Assembly: GCF_000175235.1 (NCBI RefSeq)
Contig: NZ_ACQT01000001.1
Location: 62,001 to 126,000, forward strand
Direction: 5' to 3'
Length of the DNA: 64,000 nt
Source of the DNA: Acidovorax delafieldii 2AN
Lineage (GTDB): Bacteria > Pseudomonadota > Gammaproteobacteria > Burkholderiales > Burkholderiaceae_C
In this document: in pieces, positions 7,900 to 16,195 of the stretch
Position numbering within the stretch: the first letter of the stretch is position 1
Layout of the letters: each line of letters starts with the position of its first letter
Program-made: the position numbers and the translations under genes
The notes under the pieces: model-generated
The model's database searches: none
Seen by the model: only the letters and a program-made list of their open reading frames with translations
Told to the model about the DNA's origin: nothing

Positions 7900-9534
7900 A
7901 TGGCCAAAGTTATACCTCCACTCTCTTGTATTCGGCCCACTTCAGCGGGTGAATACTCGGAACTGGCCGTTCTTGAATCATTGTCAGCGGGTCTGTCGGA
8001 TGCCTACACGCTGTTCCACAGCGTCGATTGGGCTACTGCCCACGCGAATCATGACAAGCACGGTGAACTGGACATTGTTGTGGTGAATGGAGGGGGCGAC
8101 GTAGCGTTGCTCGAGATCAAAGCAGGCACCCTCGATGTTGGCCAAGTGGGCATCTTCAAGCGATATGGAGGTGAAACCAAAGACATTGTCAGACAATCGG
8201 AAACTCAGTTTTGGGCCGTACTGCATCGACTCCGGGCAACAGGTTTGGGGGCAAGGATCATGCACTTCCTTGTACTTCCGGACCAGTTGGTCGGGGAGCA
8301 AAGTGGGATTAGCTACCCGCGCGAGCGAATCGCCGATGCTAGCGAGACGCAAGATCTGTCTGGTTTCATTCAGCGCAGGCTAGGCCAAGGATTGCCTGGT
8401 CCACTTCGGGACCGCGTCTGTGCATTCTTTGAAAATAGACTGGCATTGCAGACCGACGTGTCCACCCTGGCCGGGCGACTGAACGCACAGGTGGCAAAGA
8501 TTTCTGGAGGACTCGCCAGCTGGGTACCTCGTATAGAGTCTCCATCAGGGGTCATCCGTATCTGCGCGACGGCAGGCTCTGGAAAGACACAGCTGGCGCT
8601 TCGGTTGCTTCGCGAAGCACGCGTGGCTAACCAGCAGGCGGCATATATTTGCTTCAATAGGCCGCTGGCGGATCACTTTCGGGAGATCGCGCCGACTGGC
8701 GTCCAGGTACAGAGCTTTCATCAGTTGTGCTGGCAGGCAGCGGGCAAGCCACGAGGCATACCAAATTTTCCCCAGTTGGTCGATAGATACGTGCGCGAGC
8801 AGGAAGTGACAGCCCCTGACTTGGACCTGCTGGTCATCGATGAGCTACAGGACTTTCATGCAGATTGGGTTCAAGCACTGGTCGGCCGCCTGCGTCCCAG
8901 CTCCAAGCTATATCTACTGGACGATCCGATGCAATGTCTCTATGTGGATAGAGATGAAATCAACATTGAGGATTCAGTTGTAGTCCGATCGCACGAAAAT
9001 TTTCGTAGCCCTCGGAGGATTGTCGAGACCATCAATTCTCTCCAGCTGACCGCGAATCCCATCCAAAGCTGCAGTCCGTTTGATGGAGATATACCGGGAC
9101 TTCATGTGTTCAAGCCCAACGGGGGAGGGCTCTTGCGTTCAACTCTGAAGGCAATCCAAGCATGTGTTGACAAGGGGTTCTCGCCCCATGACATAGTTGT
9201 GCTCTGTTGGCGGGGAAGAGAGCACTCAGCATTAATGAATGAGCCACAACTCGGTGACTGGCGAACGCTTCGATTTGATGGGACCTATGATGACCGAGGG
9301 GCCCCTAACTGGTCGGATGGCCAATTGCGGTTAGAAACTGTACGTCGATTCAAAGGGCAGTCTGCACCGGCAGTTGTCTTGACTGAAATTGATTTTGAAG
9401 AGATGGGACAACTGGAACGCAACCTTCTATTTGTCGCCTTAACGAGGGCGAGCATGCACCTTGAGTTGGTCATGAGCGAAGCCTCGGAGGGAGTGCTCAT
9501 GCGTCAGATTTCGCACGTCCATATGACAGACTAA
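7900..9534 (+). CDS. NERD-domain nuclease fused to UvrD-like helicase
   Basis: 544 residues from the ATG at 7900 (MAKVIPPLSC). Residues about 15-130 fit a NERD (nuclease-related) domain: GELDIVVVNGGGDVALLEIK has the Asp and ExK of a PD-(D/E)xK core. From about 210 a superfamily I helicase follows, with Walker A CATAGSGKTQLALRL, Walker B LVIDELQDFHADW, motif III LYLLDDPMQCLY and motif IV HENFRSP. The C-terminal motif VI lies near LLFVALTRAS. NERD-helicase fusions process foreign or damaged DNA and are frequent in defence islands. The stop overlaps the next start (TAATG), so the two products are translationally coupled. Base composition looks more AT-rich than the flanking catabolic genes, consistent with transfer. 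Confidence 0.85.
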   Translation: MAKVIPPLSCIRPTSAGEYSELAVLESLSAGLSDAYTLFHSVDWATAHANHDKHGELDIVVVNGGGDVALLEIKAGTLDVGQVGIFKRYGGETKDIVRQSETQFWAVLHRLRATGLGARIMHFLVLPDQLVGEQSGISYPRERIADASETQDLSGFIQRRLGQGLPGPLRDRVCAFFENRLALQTDVSTLAGRLNAQVAKISGGLASWVPRIESPSGVIRICATAGSGKTQLALRLLREARVANQQAAYICFNRPLADHFREIAPTGVQVQSFHQLCWQAAGKPRGIPNFPQLVDRYVREQEVTAPDLDLLVIDELQDFHADWVQALVGRLRPSSKLYLLDDPMQCLYVDRDEINIEDSVVVRSHENFRSPRRIVETINSLQLTANPIQSCSPFDGDIPGLHVFKPNGGGLLRSTLKAIQACVDKGFSPHDIVVLCWRGREHSALMNEPQLGDWRTLRFDGTYDDRGAPNWSDGQLRLETVRRFKGQSAPAVVLTEIDFEEMGQLERNLLFVALTRASMHLELVMSEASEGVLMRQISHVHMTD

Positions 9535-10187
9535 TGAATTACACGGTTGGCGCAAGTGTTGATTCACCGCGACACGATTGTTATCAGGCATTTCTTGAGT
9601 TGCTTCGCGCACAGGTTGAACTGAACTCATCCGTAGATAGATCTGCAGACGCCTTCAGTTACGACGACTCCATTCGATTTGAACGAAGTGGAGGTCGCCT
9701 TGAGATCGTCGAGGTGGACGCCGATGCCAGAACTGCTTGGCGTCGAGATGGCAAGAAGTTCGACCTTTTGCACCAATACTGGCTGTACCGGGGAATGGAT
9801 GCCGTCATGGCTGCTCCCGACCCGTTAGCCCGCGTAAGTCTTGCGAACCTTGAGGCCAATTTTCAGGCCCTGGCCAAGGCGAAGGGCAGATGGCTTCGCT
9901 TGCAAGAGGTCTATGGCATGGCCGAGCAGGCCCTCAAAGACACCAAGCTCAAAAACTCAAGCGCCACGCCCGTATGGCGCTCAGCATGGAAGACGCCCGG
10001 CGCATCCAGCAAGACCCGCAAGGCCGAAACCGAGCAGCGCCGCCAGCGCCGAGACATCTTTGTCGTGGAAGACGAAATCGAAGCCCGGCGCGATGCGCTG
10101 ATTGCAGCCTTGAAAAAGCGCTTTCACCGCGCCAGCCGCAACCAAAGCTTGTTTGTGGTGCATTGGAGCGTGATTCAATGTTCTTGA
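9534..10187 (+). CDS. unknown partner gene coupled to NERD helicase, 3' end probably fused to a remnant
   Basis: 217 codons starting at the ATG that overlaps the helicase stop (9532-9536, TAATG), which argues strongly that the start is real. The first 110 or so residues (SIRFERSGGRLEIVEVDADA, then KKFDLLHQYWLYRGMDAVMA) match no family I can name. The last 60 residues (RDIFVVEDEIEARRDALIAA, ending LFVVHWSVI) instead look like the extreme C-terminus of large SNF2/DEAD-type helicases. The natural end of the partner is therefore uncertain; it may have been truncated and spliced by chance onto the remnant described next. Confidence 0.5.
   Translation: MNYTVGASVDSPRHDCYQAFLELLRAQVELNSSVDRSADAFSYDDSIRFERSGGRLEIVEVDADARTAWRRDGKKFDLLHQYWLYRGMDAVMAAPDPLARVSLANLEANFQALAKAKGRWLRLQEVYGMAEQALKDTKLKNSSATPVWRSAWKTPGASSKTRKAETEQRRQRRDIFVVEDEIEARRDALIAALKKRFHRASRNQSLFVVHWSVIQCS
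9886..10187 (+). pseudogene. C-terminal remnant of a large SNF2/DEAD-type helicase
   Basis: Reading across two frame changes gives a continuous helicase-tail-like sequence. It runs MAEQALKDTKLK, then in the next frame KLKRHARMALSMEDARRIQQ, then back to KAETEQRRQRRDIFVVEDEI and ARRDALIAALKKRF, ending LFVVHWSVI. Such tails close the large helicases found beside methylases in restriction or DISARM-like loci. The shifts lie near 9950 and 10020. No upstream helicase domain survives. It overlaps, in frame, the end of the gene coupled to the NERD helicase. Confidence 0.5.
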
Positions 10188-10200
10188 AATTGCAATTTGA

Positions 10201-10325
10201 CGACATGTTGCTGAATCTATGTCGTTAAGAACGACATGAACCTGATACGTGTCGCCGTTTTCAAAAAATGGAAACATATTCCATTGACGTGTCGTCGATG
10301 GCGACATAAGCTGTTCATTTGTCGT
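10201..10325 (+). promoter_or_regulatory. cluster of TGTCG half-sites, probable operator of the Fic gene
   Basis: The 125 bases before the Fic gene contain seven TGTCG/CGACA half-sites. Two are arranged as a perfect 8-bp inverted repeat with a 3-nt centre (ATGTCGTT-AAG-AACGACAT, 10219-10237), and two more as TGTCG-7 nt-CGACA (10290-10306). Single copies lie near 10201, 10249 and 10319. The array overlaps the region where a promoter is expected. Its regularity suggests binding sites for a dedicated repressor, possibly Fic itself or a lost partner; no regulator gene lies next to it. Confidence 0.6.
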
Positions 10326-10345
10326 CAAAACAAGAGTTTTGCATC

Positions 10346-11464
10346 ATGACCGACGCCGCCCTTGCCTGGCACCCCGAGCAACCCCACAACCAGTTGCTTG
10401 CGCTGCCCCCGGCGCACGAGCTGGAAAGCCGTGCAGTGCTCAAGGCCTGCATCGAGGCCCGCGCCGCCCTGGCCGAGCTCAAGCAGGCAGCCGAGCTGAT
10501 CCCCAACCAGACGATGCTGATCAACACCATCCCGCTGCTGGAAGCCAAAGACAGCTCGGAAATCGAAAACATCGTCACCACCACCGACCAGCTGTTCCAG
10601 TACGCCCAGGGTCACGACAACGCTGACCCAGCGACAAAAGAAGCCTTGCGCTACCGCACAGCGCTGCACCAGGGCTTCCAGTCGCTCAAGGCTCGCCCGC
10701 TGTGCACCGCCACCGCCGTGGAAGTTTGCCGCACGCTCAAGGGCGTGGACATGGACATCCGTCGCACCCCGGGTACCCAGCTCGCCAACGACCGCACTGG
10801 CGAGGTGGTCTACACCCCGCCCGAGGGCGAAGCGAGACTGCGCGACATGCTGGCTAACTGGGAGCGCTTTCTGCACAACCAGACCGAGCTGGACCCGTTG
10901 ATCCGCATGGCCGTGGGCCACTACCAGTTCGAAGCCATCCACCCCTTCGTTGACGGCAACGGCCGCACCGGCCGGGTGCTCAACATCCTCTACCTCATTC
11001 AAGAAGAGCTGTTGAACCTACCCATCCTGTACCTGAGTCGCCATGTGATCGCGCACAAGGCCGACTACTACCGCCTGCTGCTCAGCGTCACCCGTGACGA
11101 AGCCTGGGAACCCTGGCTGCTCTTCATGCTCCAGGCCGTGGAAGACACCTCCAAATGGACCACGGGCAAGATCGCCGCCATCCGCGCGCTGGCCGAACAC
11201 ACCACCGAACACGTGCGCACGCGCCTGCCAAAGATCTACACCCGCGAACTGGTGGACGTGATCTTTGAGCAGCCCTATTGCCGCATCGGCAACCTGGTGG
11301 ACAAAGGCATTGCTCAGCGCCAGGCCGCCTCGCGCTATCTGCACGACCTAGCCGCCCTGGGCGTGCTGAGCGAAATGCCGTTTGGCAAAGAAAAACTCTT
11401 CATTCACCCCAAGCTGATGCAACTGCTCAGCCGGGACAGCAACCAATTCCAGCCTTACGACTGA
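10346..11464 (+). CDS. Fic-family AMP transferase, class II
   Basis: 372 residues from the ATG at 10346 ([10 protein letters not shown]); an earlier TTG at 10319 is less likely. The catalytic Fic motif [12 protein letters not shown] is complete (residues about 194-205). An N-terminal inhibitory helix motif SSEIEN (S/T-x3-E-G/N) places it in class II, where the glutamate blocks ATP binding until released. A Fic_N/DUF4172-like N-terminal domain and a winged-helix C-terminal region (residues about 290-360, [17 protein letters not shown]) complete the usual 370-residue design. Such proteins transfer AMP to hydroxyl side chains of target proteins. It follows the TGTCG half-site array, which probably controls it. 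Confidence 0.93.
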   Translation: MTDAALAWHPEQPHNQLLALPPAHELESRAVLKACIEARAALAELKQAAELIPNQTMLINTIPLLEAKDSSEIENIVTTTDQLFQYAQGHDNADPATKEALRYRTALHQGFQSLKARPLCTATAVEVCRTLKGVDMDIRRTPGTQLANDRTGEVVYTPPEGEARLRDMLANWERFLHNQTELDPLIRMAVGHYQFEAIHPFVDGNGRTGRVLNILYLIQEELLNLPILYLSRHVIAHKADYYRLLLSVTRDEAWEPWLLFMLQAVEDTSKWTTGKIAAIRALAEHTTEHVRTRLPKIYTRELVDVIFEQPYCRIGNLVDKGIAQRQAASRYLHDLAALGVLSEMPFGKEKLFIHPKLMQLLSRDSNQFQPYD

Positions 11465-11475
11465 AAGCGCCATCC

Positions 11476-11715
11476 ATGACCCCCAGAGTCGGCGTCTTGG
11501 TAGACATTCCGCCGCCACTGGTCAGTTACCAGCGGGAAGCGGAGTATCCTGCGTGGCTGCGGACCCAGGATCGGCTCCATCTACCTTGGCTGGCAGTGGA
11601 TGATCGGTCTTGGCTGTATAGGCCATATTGCCAGGCGCTGTTTCTGGTGGAGGGCAGGACGGGGCTGACGCCCCAACTGGGCACACAACTGCTCTCGCGC
11701 CTACGTCACTTATGA
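11476..11715 (+). CDS. short open frame, unknown
   Basis: 79 codons beginning 11 nt after the Fic stop (MTPRVGVLVDIPPPLVSYQR). No ribosome site of note and no family likeness. It could be a small gene coupled to fic, or a chance open frame in GC-rich DNA. Confidence 0.25.
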   Translation: MTPRVGVLVDIPPPLVSYQREAEYPAWLRTQDRLHLPWLAVDDRSWLYRPYCQALFLVEGRTGLTPQLGTQLLSRLRHL

Positions 11716-12063
11716 CAGAGGTGTGTTCGTCCAACGATAGAGTGCAGAGACAAAGTCCGGCCTCAGGTGCATAGCGAATGTGGGCATCCTCCTTTGCAAT
11801 GTGGGTCGAATGCCCTCGCTCGGAATCTTTAACTGCCTGCAGACGGAAAACATCAGCATTCTGTTTATCGGTCGCTCTGCAGCGGTTGCGGTCGTCCACA
11901 CAAGCGATTTGAGCGACCGATAGCGTCCGCGTACCAAAATTCAGTTGCCAATGGCTGACGGACGCGGACAACTGCCAGCAAGACCTGTCATTCGTCACCT
12001 TGCGCCTAAGCCGCTGCATTCCGCCTTATGCAGCCGCTGACAAGTCAGCCGACTTAAACCAAC
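11716..12063. other. intergenic region, no gene recognised
   Basis: About 350 bases with no credible gene on either strand. It contains short GCGACCGATAGCG-like inverted fragments around 11870-11930 that look like decayed intergenic repeats. Confidence 0.35.
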
Positions 12064-12345
12064 TCATGGGCAATGAGATTCTTCATTCAGAATTCTCTGG
12101 GCTAGTTCAGAGGCGTCCTGGGGGCTCAACCAGCTCGGGCGTGGTCGGCCCTTTGAGGTATCACAGCTAAGCACTGCTTCGATCGTCTGTCTGGGAATGC
12201 CGAAAAGACCAACTCGTGCTCCTACAAGTCCTCCGACTATGCAGGCATTCGTATCTGTGTCCCCACCATACCCTAGAACATTTTGTAGTGCATCGATGAA
12301 CGGGGTGCTGCGCAGCATGTGATGAAAAGCATGGAAAAAGGCGAT
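12064..12345 (-). pseudogene. 3' fragment of an ADP-ribosylglycohydrolase gene
   Basis: The minus frame reads CGFVRIAFFHAFHHML, then YGGDTDTNACIVGGLVGARV and GLFGIPRQTIEAVL. The GGDTDTNA motif with its Mg-binding Asp residues is diagnostic for the C-terminal part of DraG/ARH-type ADP-ribosylglycohydrolases. These are normally about 300 residues; only the last 95 remain, and the N-terminal metal-binding residues are absent. The fragment joins directly, near 12345, onto the 3' end of a broken alpha/beta hydrolase, which points to a deletion that fused the two genes. Confidence 0.7.
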
Positions 12346-13125
12346 ACGCACAAACCCGCATCCGGCACGATGCGCGGCACTCACTCCGGATTGCTTGCGC
12401 GGACGACGGGCCCGATGTCGTCCGGCACAACCGTCAAGTCGTGTTCTCCCCAGATCAGCAGCAGATCACCCCGGTATCGAGAGAGCGCATCGAGCAGGTT
12501 TGACGCGCGTGAAAATGTCTTGCTTCAATACCGGTGACGCGGGAGGAGCACGCATGCACTACTAGCGCCTGAGCATCCACGCGCGTAGGTTGTGGGCATG
12601 GACCTCCCACCGTGCCCGCCCTTTGACCCGGCGCCAGTCGCACAACTCCCAGAGCAGTCGCCCCGCGCCACCATGTCCTGCCGTGCCCAGCAGCGCCAGA
12701 CGGCGTACCCGTGCGCTTATGCCGGCGAGCTCCGCCATGGTCAATCCGCCAAACGAGAAACCCTCCAAGCAGAAAGCCGCATCGCCCAGGAAATGCCGAA
12801 GTCCGTTATCAAGCGCTTTGGCAAACCGCTCCTGGCAATCAGCATCGTGCGGATGCCCGGGGAATGCGTCGGAATCACCGAAGCCGGGCATGTCCGGCAC
12901 CCACACGCTGAATCAGGTGGCAAGCGTCTCGATGTTCCACGCCCAGTGGATCCATGAGCGGTGGCCGCCATGGAGAAGCACCAAGTCGGGGCCGTGTCCC
13001 CAATGCCTCCAGCAAAGGCGTGCACCATTGTGCCTCGCTTCGAGGCGGTGCCCCTGGACCGCGAGTTGCTGCAAGGAGCGTCGTGCCGCCGCCAGGTCTC
13101 TCGGATCAGGCAGGCACAGGGTCAT
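12346..13125 (-). pseudogene. alpha/beta hydrolase, nonsense and frameshift mutated
   Basis: Starts with an ATG at 13125 overlapping the upstream synthetase stop. Conserved segments appear in order: oxyanion region VLLHGGHRSW, then WNIETLAT, an in-frame TGA at 12915-12913 where relatives have Arg (CGA), then VWVPDMPGFGDSD, nucleophile elbow LEGFSFGGL, and in another frame GDLLLIWGEHDLTVVPDD. At least two frameshifts lie between 12560 and 12515, and another stop sits at 12383-12381. The gene was the last member of the acyl-CoA dehydrogenase/Bug/synthetase operon and is now dead. Its tail runs into the ADP-ribosylglycohydrolase scrap. Confidence 0.8.
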
Positions 13126-15200
13126 GCCTGGAAGATCAGGGCATCGACAGCCGTCACGCCCTGGCCTTCGGGCAAGATCAGCAGCGGATTCACCTCGGCC
13201 TCCACGATGCGCAGTTCCGGTTTGAGCGCAAGTTGCGAGAGCGCGCTGACTGCCCGCGCCAAGGCATCCAGGTCCCCCTTTGCCTTACCGCGCAGGCCCG
13301 TCAGCGGTTTGAGTGCATTAACCTCGGTAATCATCTCCTGCGCGGCCTCGACCGTGACCGGCGCGAGCCGTATGCTGCGGTCCTTGGCAACCTCCGCCCA
13401 AATGCCGCCTGCCGCCAGCATCACGATGGGGCCGGCCTCAGGGTCTACCCGGTATCCCACCAGGACTTCACCGAGGCCCTTCTGCATGGGCTGCACTAGC
13501 ACCTCCTCGCAAGAAGCCTGGGGCGCTTTGTCGGCCAGGTTTTTCCGCAAGGTGGCAATGGCATTTGCGAGCTCCTGCTCATTGCGGATGTTGAGTACTA
13601 CCCCGCCCACTTCGGTCTTGTGCGGTATGTCCGCGGAGCAGACCTTGGCGACGACTGGGAAGGCGAACGGCAGCGGCTGGGTCGCGACGGCATCGAATCT
13701 CCGCACGGCGGCGGACGCGTGCGGCACTCCGATCTGGTCGAGGATGCCGTAGGCCTGGGCCTCGTTCAGGGTGGTCGTGTCAGCTTGGCGTGGCAACGGT
13801 GCGGGCTCCTGGCCGGGCTGGCGGCGTGCCAGAACGGCGGCGATGGCGTCCCCGCAGGCCTCGGGCGTGCGAAAGCACGGTACGCCCGCTGCAGTGAGCG
13901 CTGCCAGCGCCTCGGGTGCGTCAGGCACCAGCATGGCCGCAAGCGGCTTGGGCTGGCCGGCGCATTCAACGATGGGCTTCACCGCCAGTTGCGGCTGAAA
14001 GCGAGCCGACGAGCCCACCACGGCCAGCACGAGATCAAATTCGGGTGCGGTGAGCAGAATGTCCAACGTGCCCTTCATGGTTTCGTATTTAGTGCCCGCG
14101 AGCGTCATGTCGAGCACGCGGCCGGGCGTGCAGGGCAGGCCTGCCTGCTGCAGGCGATGGAGCGTTGCGGCCGAAGCCGGTTCCACCACCACGCCCCTGA
14201 TACCGAGCTGGTCCACCGCCATCGCCGCACCGCCGCCGGTGGTCGTAACCACGCCCACGCGCTTGGGTGCACTCTCCAGTGGAATGCGCTTGGCGAGCGG
14301 GAAGGTTTCGAGCAGCGCGTCCAGCACGCCCACGCGGGCGATTCCCAGGTCCTTGAAAAAGGCATCGGCGATATCGTCTTCACCAGCGATGGCTCCGGTG
14401 TGGGTGGTGGCCATCTCGGCAGCGGCGGCGCTGCGCCCAAGTTTGTAGGCAATCACCGGCTTGCCCGCCCGGTGCGCCGCGCGCGCGAAGGCACGCAATT
14501 CGGGACCGTGGCGCATGCTCTCCAGAAACAACAGGTAGCCCTCGATCGCAGGGTCATCCAGTGTGGCGGAGCAGATCTCGCCTACGTTCAGATCCACTTC
14601 GCTGCCCACCGACACCAGCCCCGCAAAACCCACGCCACGCGCCTTCCCGCGCGAGACCAGCGCGCCGATCATGCTGCCACTGTGGGAGGCGACGAAAACT
14701 TTCCCAGGCGGAATGTCCGGCTCGGCAAAGGCCGCGTTGGCCGTAAGCACCAGGCCCGTGCGCGGATTGACTACGCCTAAGCTGCTCGGGCCGAGGATGC
14801 GAATGCCCGTCTCGCGGGCGATCTGGCGTAGTTCTTCCTCGCGTTGCACGCCCTCAGTGCCGGATTCGGAAAAGCCGCTCGCCAGAACGGTGACTACCTT
14901 CACGCCCACGGCCGCACATTCGCGCACCGCCGGAATCACGGTGTCCGTGGGTGTGAGCACGAAGACTTGGTCAGGCACCTCGGGCAGGCTTTGCAGGCTG
15001 GGCCAAGCCCGGAGGCCCTGGATTTCCGCGCGCTTAGGGTTGATTGGGTAGATGCGGCCCGCAAAACCCGAGCGCTTGAGAAACTGCACGGGCCGCCCGC
15101 CCATTTTGCTGACGTCGTCCGAGGCACCGTAGAGGGCGACGCTGGCCGGATGGAGAAGCGCCTGTGCCAGCGCCGTGGTGTTGTCGTTGTGTAGGGTCAT
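13122..15200 (-). CDS. NDP-forming acyl-CoA synthetase (acetate-CoA ligase family)
   Basis: 692 residues from the ATG at 15200, which overlaps the stop of the upstream Bug gene (ATGA). Residues about 10-105 are a CoA-binding Rossmann domain (SVALYGASDDVSKMGG). Residues 150-300 are a succinyl-CoA-ligase-like domain with the probable phospho-histidine in TTHTGAIAGED. Residues about 475-690 are an ATP-grasp domain (FPVVAKVCSADIPHKTEVGG). This is the fused alpha-beta layout of ADP- or GDP-forming acyl-CoA synthetases, which activate carboxylic acids to CoA thioesters reversibly. The operon context (receptor, acyl-CoA dehydrogenase, hydrolase) indicates activation of an imported organic acid. Confidence 0.9.
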   Translation of the reverse strand: MTLHNDNTTALAQALLHPASVALYGASDDVSKMGGRPVQFLKRSGFAGRIYPINPKRAEIQGLRAWPSLQSLPEVPDQVFVLTPTDTVIPAVRECAAVGVKVVTVLASGFSESGTEGVQREEELRQIARETGIRILGPSSLGVVNPRTGLVLTANAAFAEPDIPPGKVFVASHSGSMIGALVSRGKARGVGFAGLVSVGSEVDLNVGEICSATLDDPAIEGYLLFLESMRHGPELRAFARAAHRAGKPVIAYKLGRSAAAAEMATTHTGAIAGEDDIADAFFKDLGIARVGVLDALLETFPLAKRIPLESAPKRVGVVTTTGGGAAMAVDQLGIRGVVVEPASAATLHRLQQAGLPCTPGRVLDMTLAGTKYETMKGTLDILLTAPEFDLVLAVVGSSARFQPQLAVKPIVECAGQPKPLAAMLVPDAPEALAALTAAGVPCFRTPEACGDAIAAVLARRQPGQEPAPLPRQADTTTLNEAQAYGILDQIGVPHASAAVRRFDAVATQPLPFAFPVVAKVCSADIPHKTEVGGVVLNIRNEQELANAIATLRKNLADKAPQASCEEVLVQPMQKGLGEVLVGYRVDPEAGPIVMLAAGGIWAEVAKDRSIRLAPVTVEAAQEMITEVNALKPLTGLRGKAKGDLDALARAVSALSQLALKPELRIVEAEVNPLLILPEGQGVTAVDALIFQA

Positions 15201-16171
15201 TGCGTGTCGATCTTGATGGTTTTGAACTGCTCGCCCCAATGCGCGATTTCACGTTGGATGTCTTTGCGAAACTCGTGAGAACTATTGCCAATTACGACGG
15301 CTCCCAGGGACTCCAGCTTGGCCTTGATCTCGGGAGCCTGGAGCGCCTCTACAGCCACCTCGTGCAATTTTTTTACGATGGCAGGAGGCGTGCCTGCCGG
15401 AGCCAGCAGGCCATTCCACGAGTCGGAAATCATCGCCGGGAACCCAACCTGAGCGAACGTTGGAACGTCTGTCAGCCCCGACAGGGGCTGTGGGCCAGCC
15501 ACCGCCAAGGGTTTTACCTTGCCCGCCTGCAGGAACGACATGGCGCCACTGGCGGACACGAAGGCCATATCTATATGCCCTGCAATCAAATCAGTCATCA
15601 CATTGCTGGCCCCCTTGTAGGGGACATGCGTGAGTTGAACACCCGCCAGGCGTTGGAGCAGCTCGGTTGCCATATGCTGCGATCCGCCCAGGCCTGTGGT
15701 GCCGTAGGTGAGCTTGCCCGGCTCCTTTTTGGCCAATGCGATGAGTTCCTTGGCGCTGCCTACTGCCATGTCACGCCGCACCGCCAGTACGCCTGGCGAG
15801 GAGGACAGCTTGGAGATGGGCTCAAAGCTCTTGACGGCATCGAATTTCAGGTTCTTGTAAACGTAGCCATTCATTGTCAGCGGCGCAGCGGCCAACAGCA
15901 GCGTGTAGCCATCGGCGGGGGCCGCCGCCACAGCTTCAGACGCGATATTGGAGCCCGCGCCTGGGCGGTTGTCCACAACGAATGGCTGCCCCAGCCGCGT
16001 TTGCAGGTGCGTAGCCACCATGCGCGCGACAAGATCGGTAGGTCCACCTGCGGAATATCCCACGATGATGCGCACAGGCTTGGAGGGGTAGGCCGCTTCG
16101 GCCATGGCACCACTGGTCATCCCCAAGGACAGTGCCGCGCAGGTAGCCAGCGAGAAGTTGCGCCGATTCAT
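15197..16171 (-). CDS. Bug-type periplasmic substrate-binding receptor
   Basis: 324 residues with an N-terminal export signal (MNRRNFSLATCAALSLGMTS, cleavage probably after AMA) whose RRNFSL resembles a Tat motif. The mature start YPSKPVRIIVGYSAGGPTDL and the segment VVDNRPGAGSNIA are typical of the Bug/TctC family. These receptors bind carboxylates by two water-mediated contacts and usually serve a TctAB transporter. No TctAB genes lie here, as is common for Bug expansions in Burkholderiales. It overlaps the synthetase by 4 nt and follows the acyl-CoA dehydrogenase by 24 nt, so import and activation are co-expressed. Confidence 0.92.
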   Translation of the reverse strand: MNRRNFSLATCAALSLGMTSGAMAEAAYPSKPVRIIVGYSAGGPTDLVARMVATHLQTRLGQPFVVDNRPGAGSNIASEAVAAAPADGYTLLLAAAPLTMNGYVYKNLKFDAVKSFEPISKLSSSPGVLAVRRDMAVGSAKELIALAKKEPGKLTYGTTGLGGSQHMATELLQRLAGVQLTHVPYKGASNVMTDLIAGHIDMAFVSASGAMSFLQAGKVKPLAVAGPQPLSGLTDVPTFAQVGFPAMISDSWNGLLAPAGTPPAIVKKLHEVAVEALQAPEIKAKLESLGAVVIGNSSHEFRKDIQREIAHWGEQFKTIKIDTQ

Positions 16172-16195
16172 GTCTGTCTCCCTTTTTTTGTGCTG

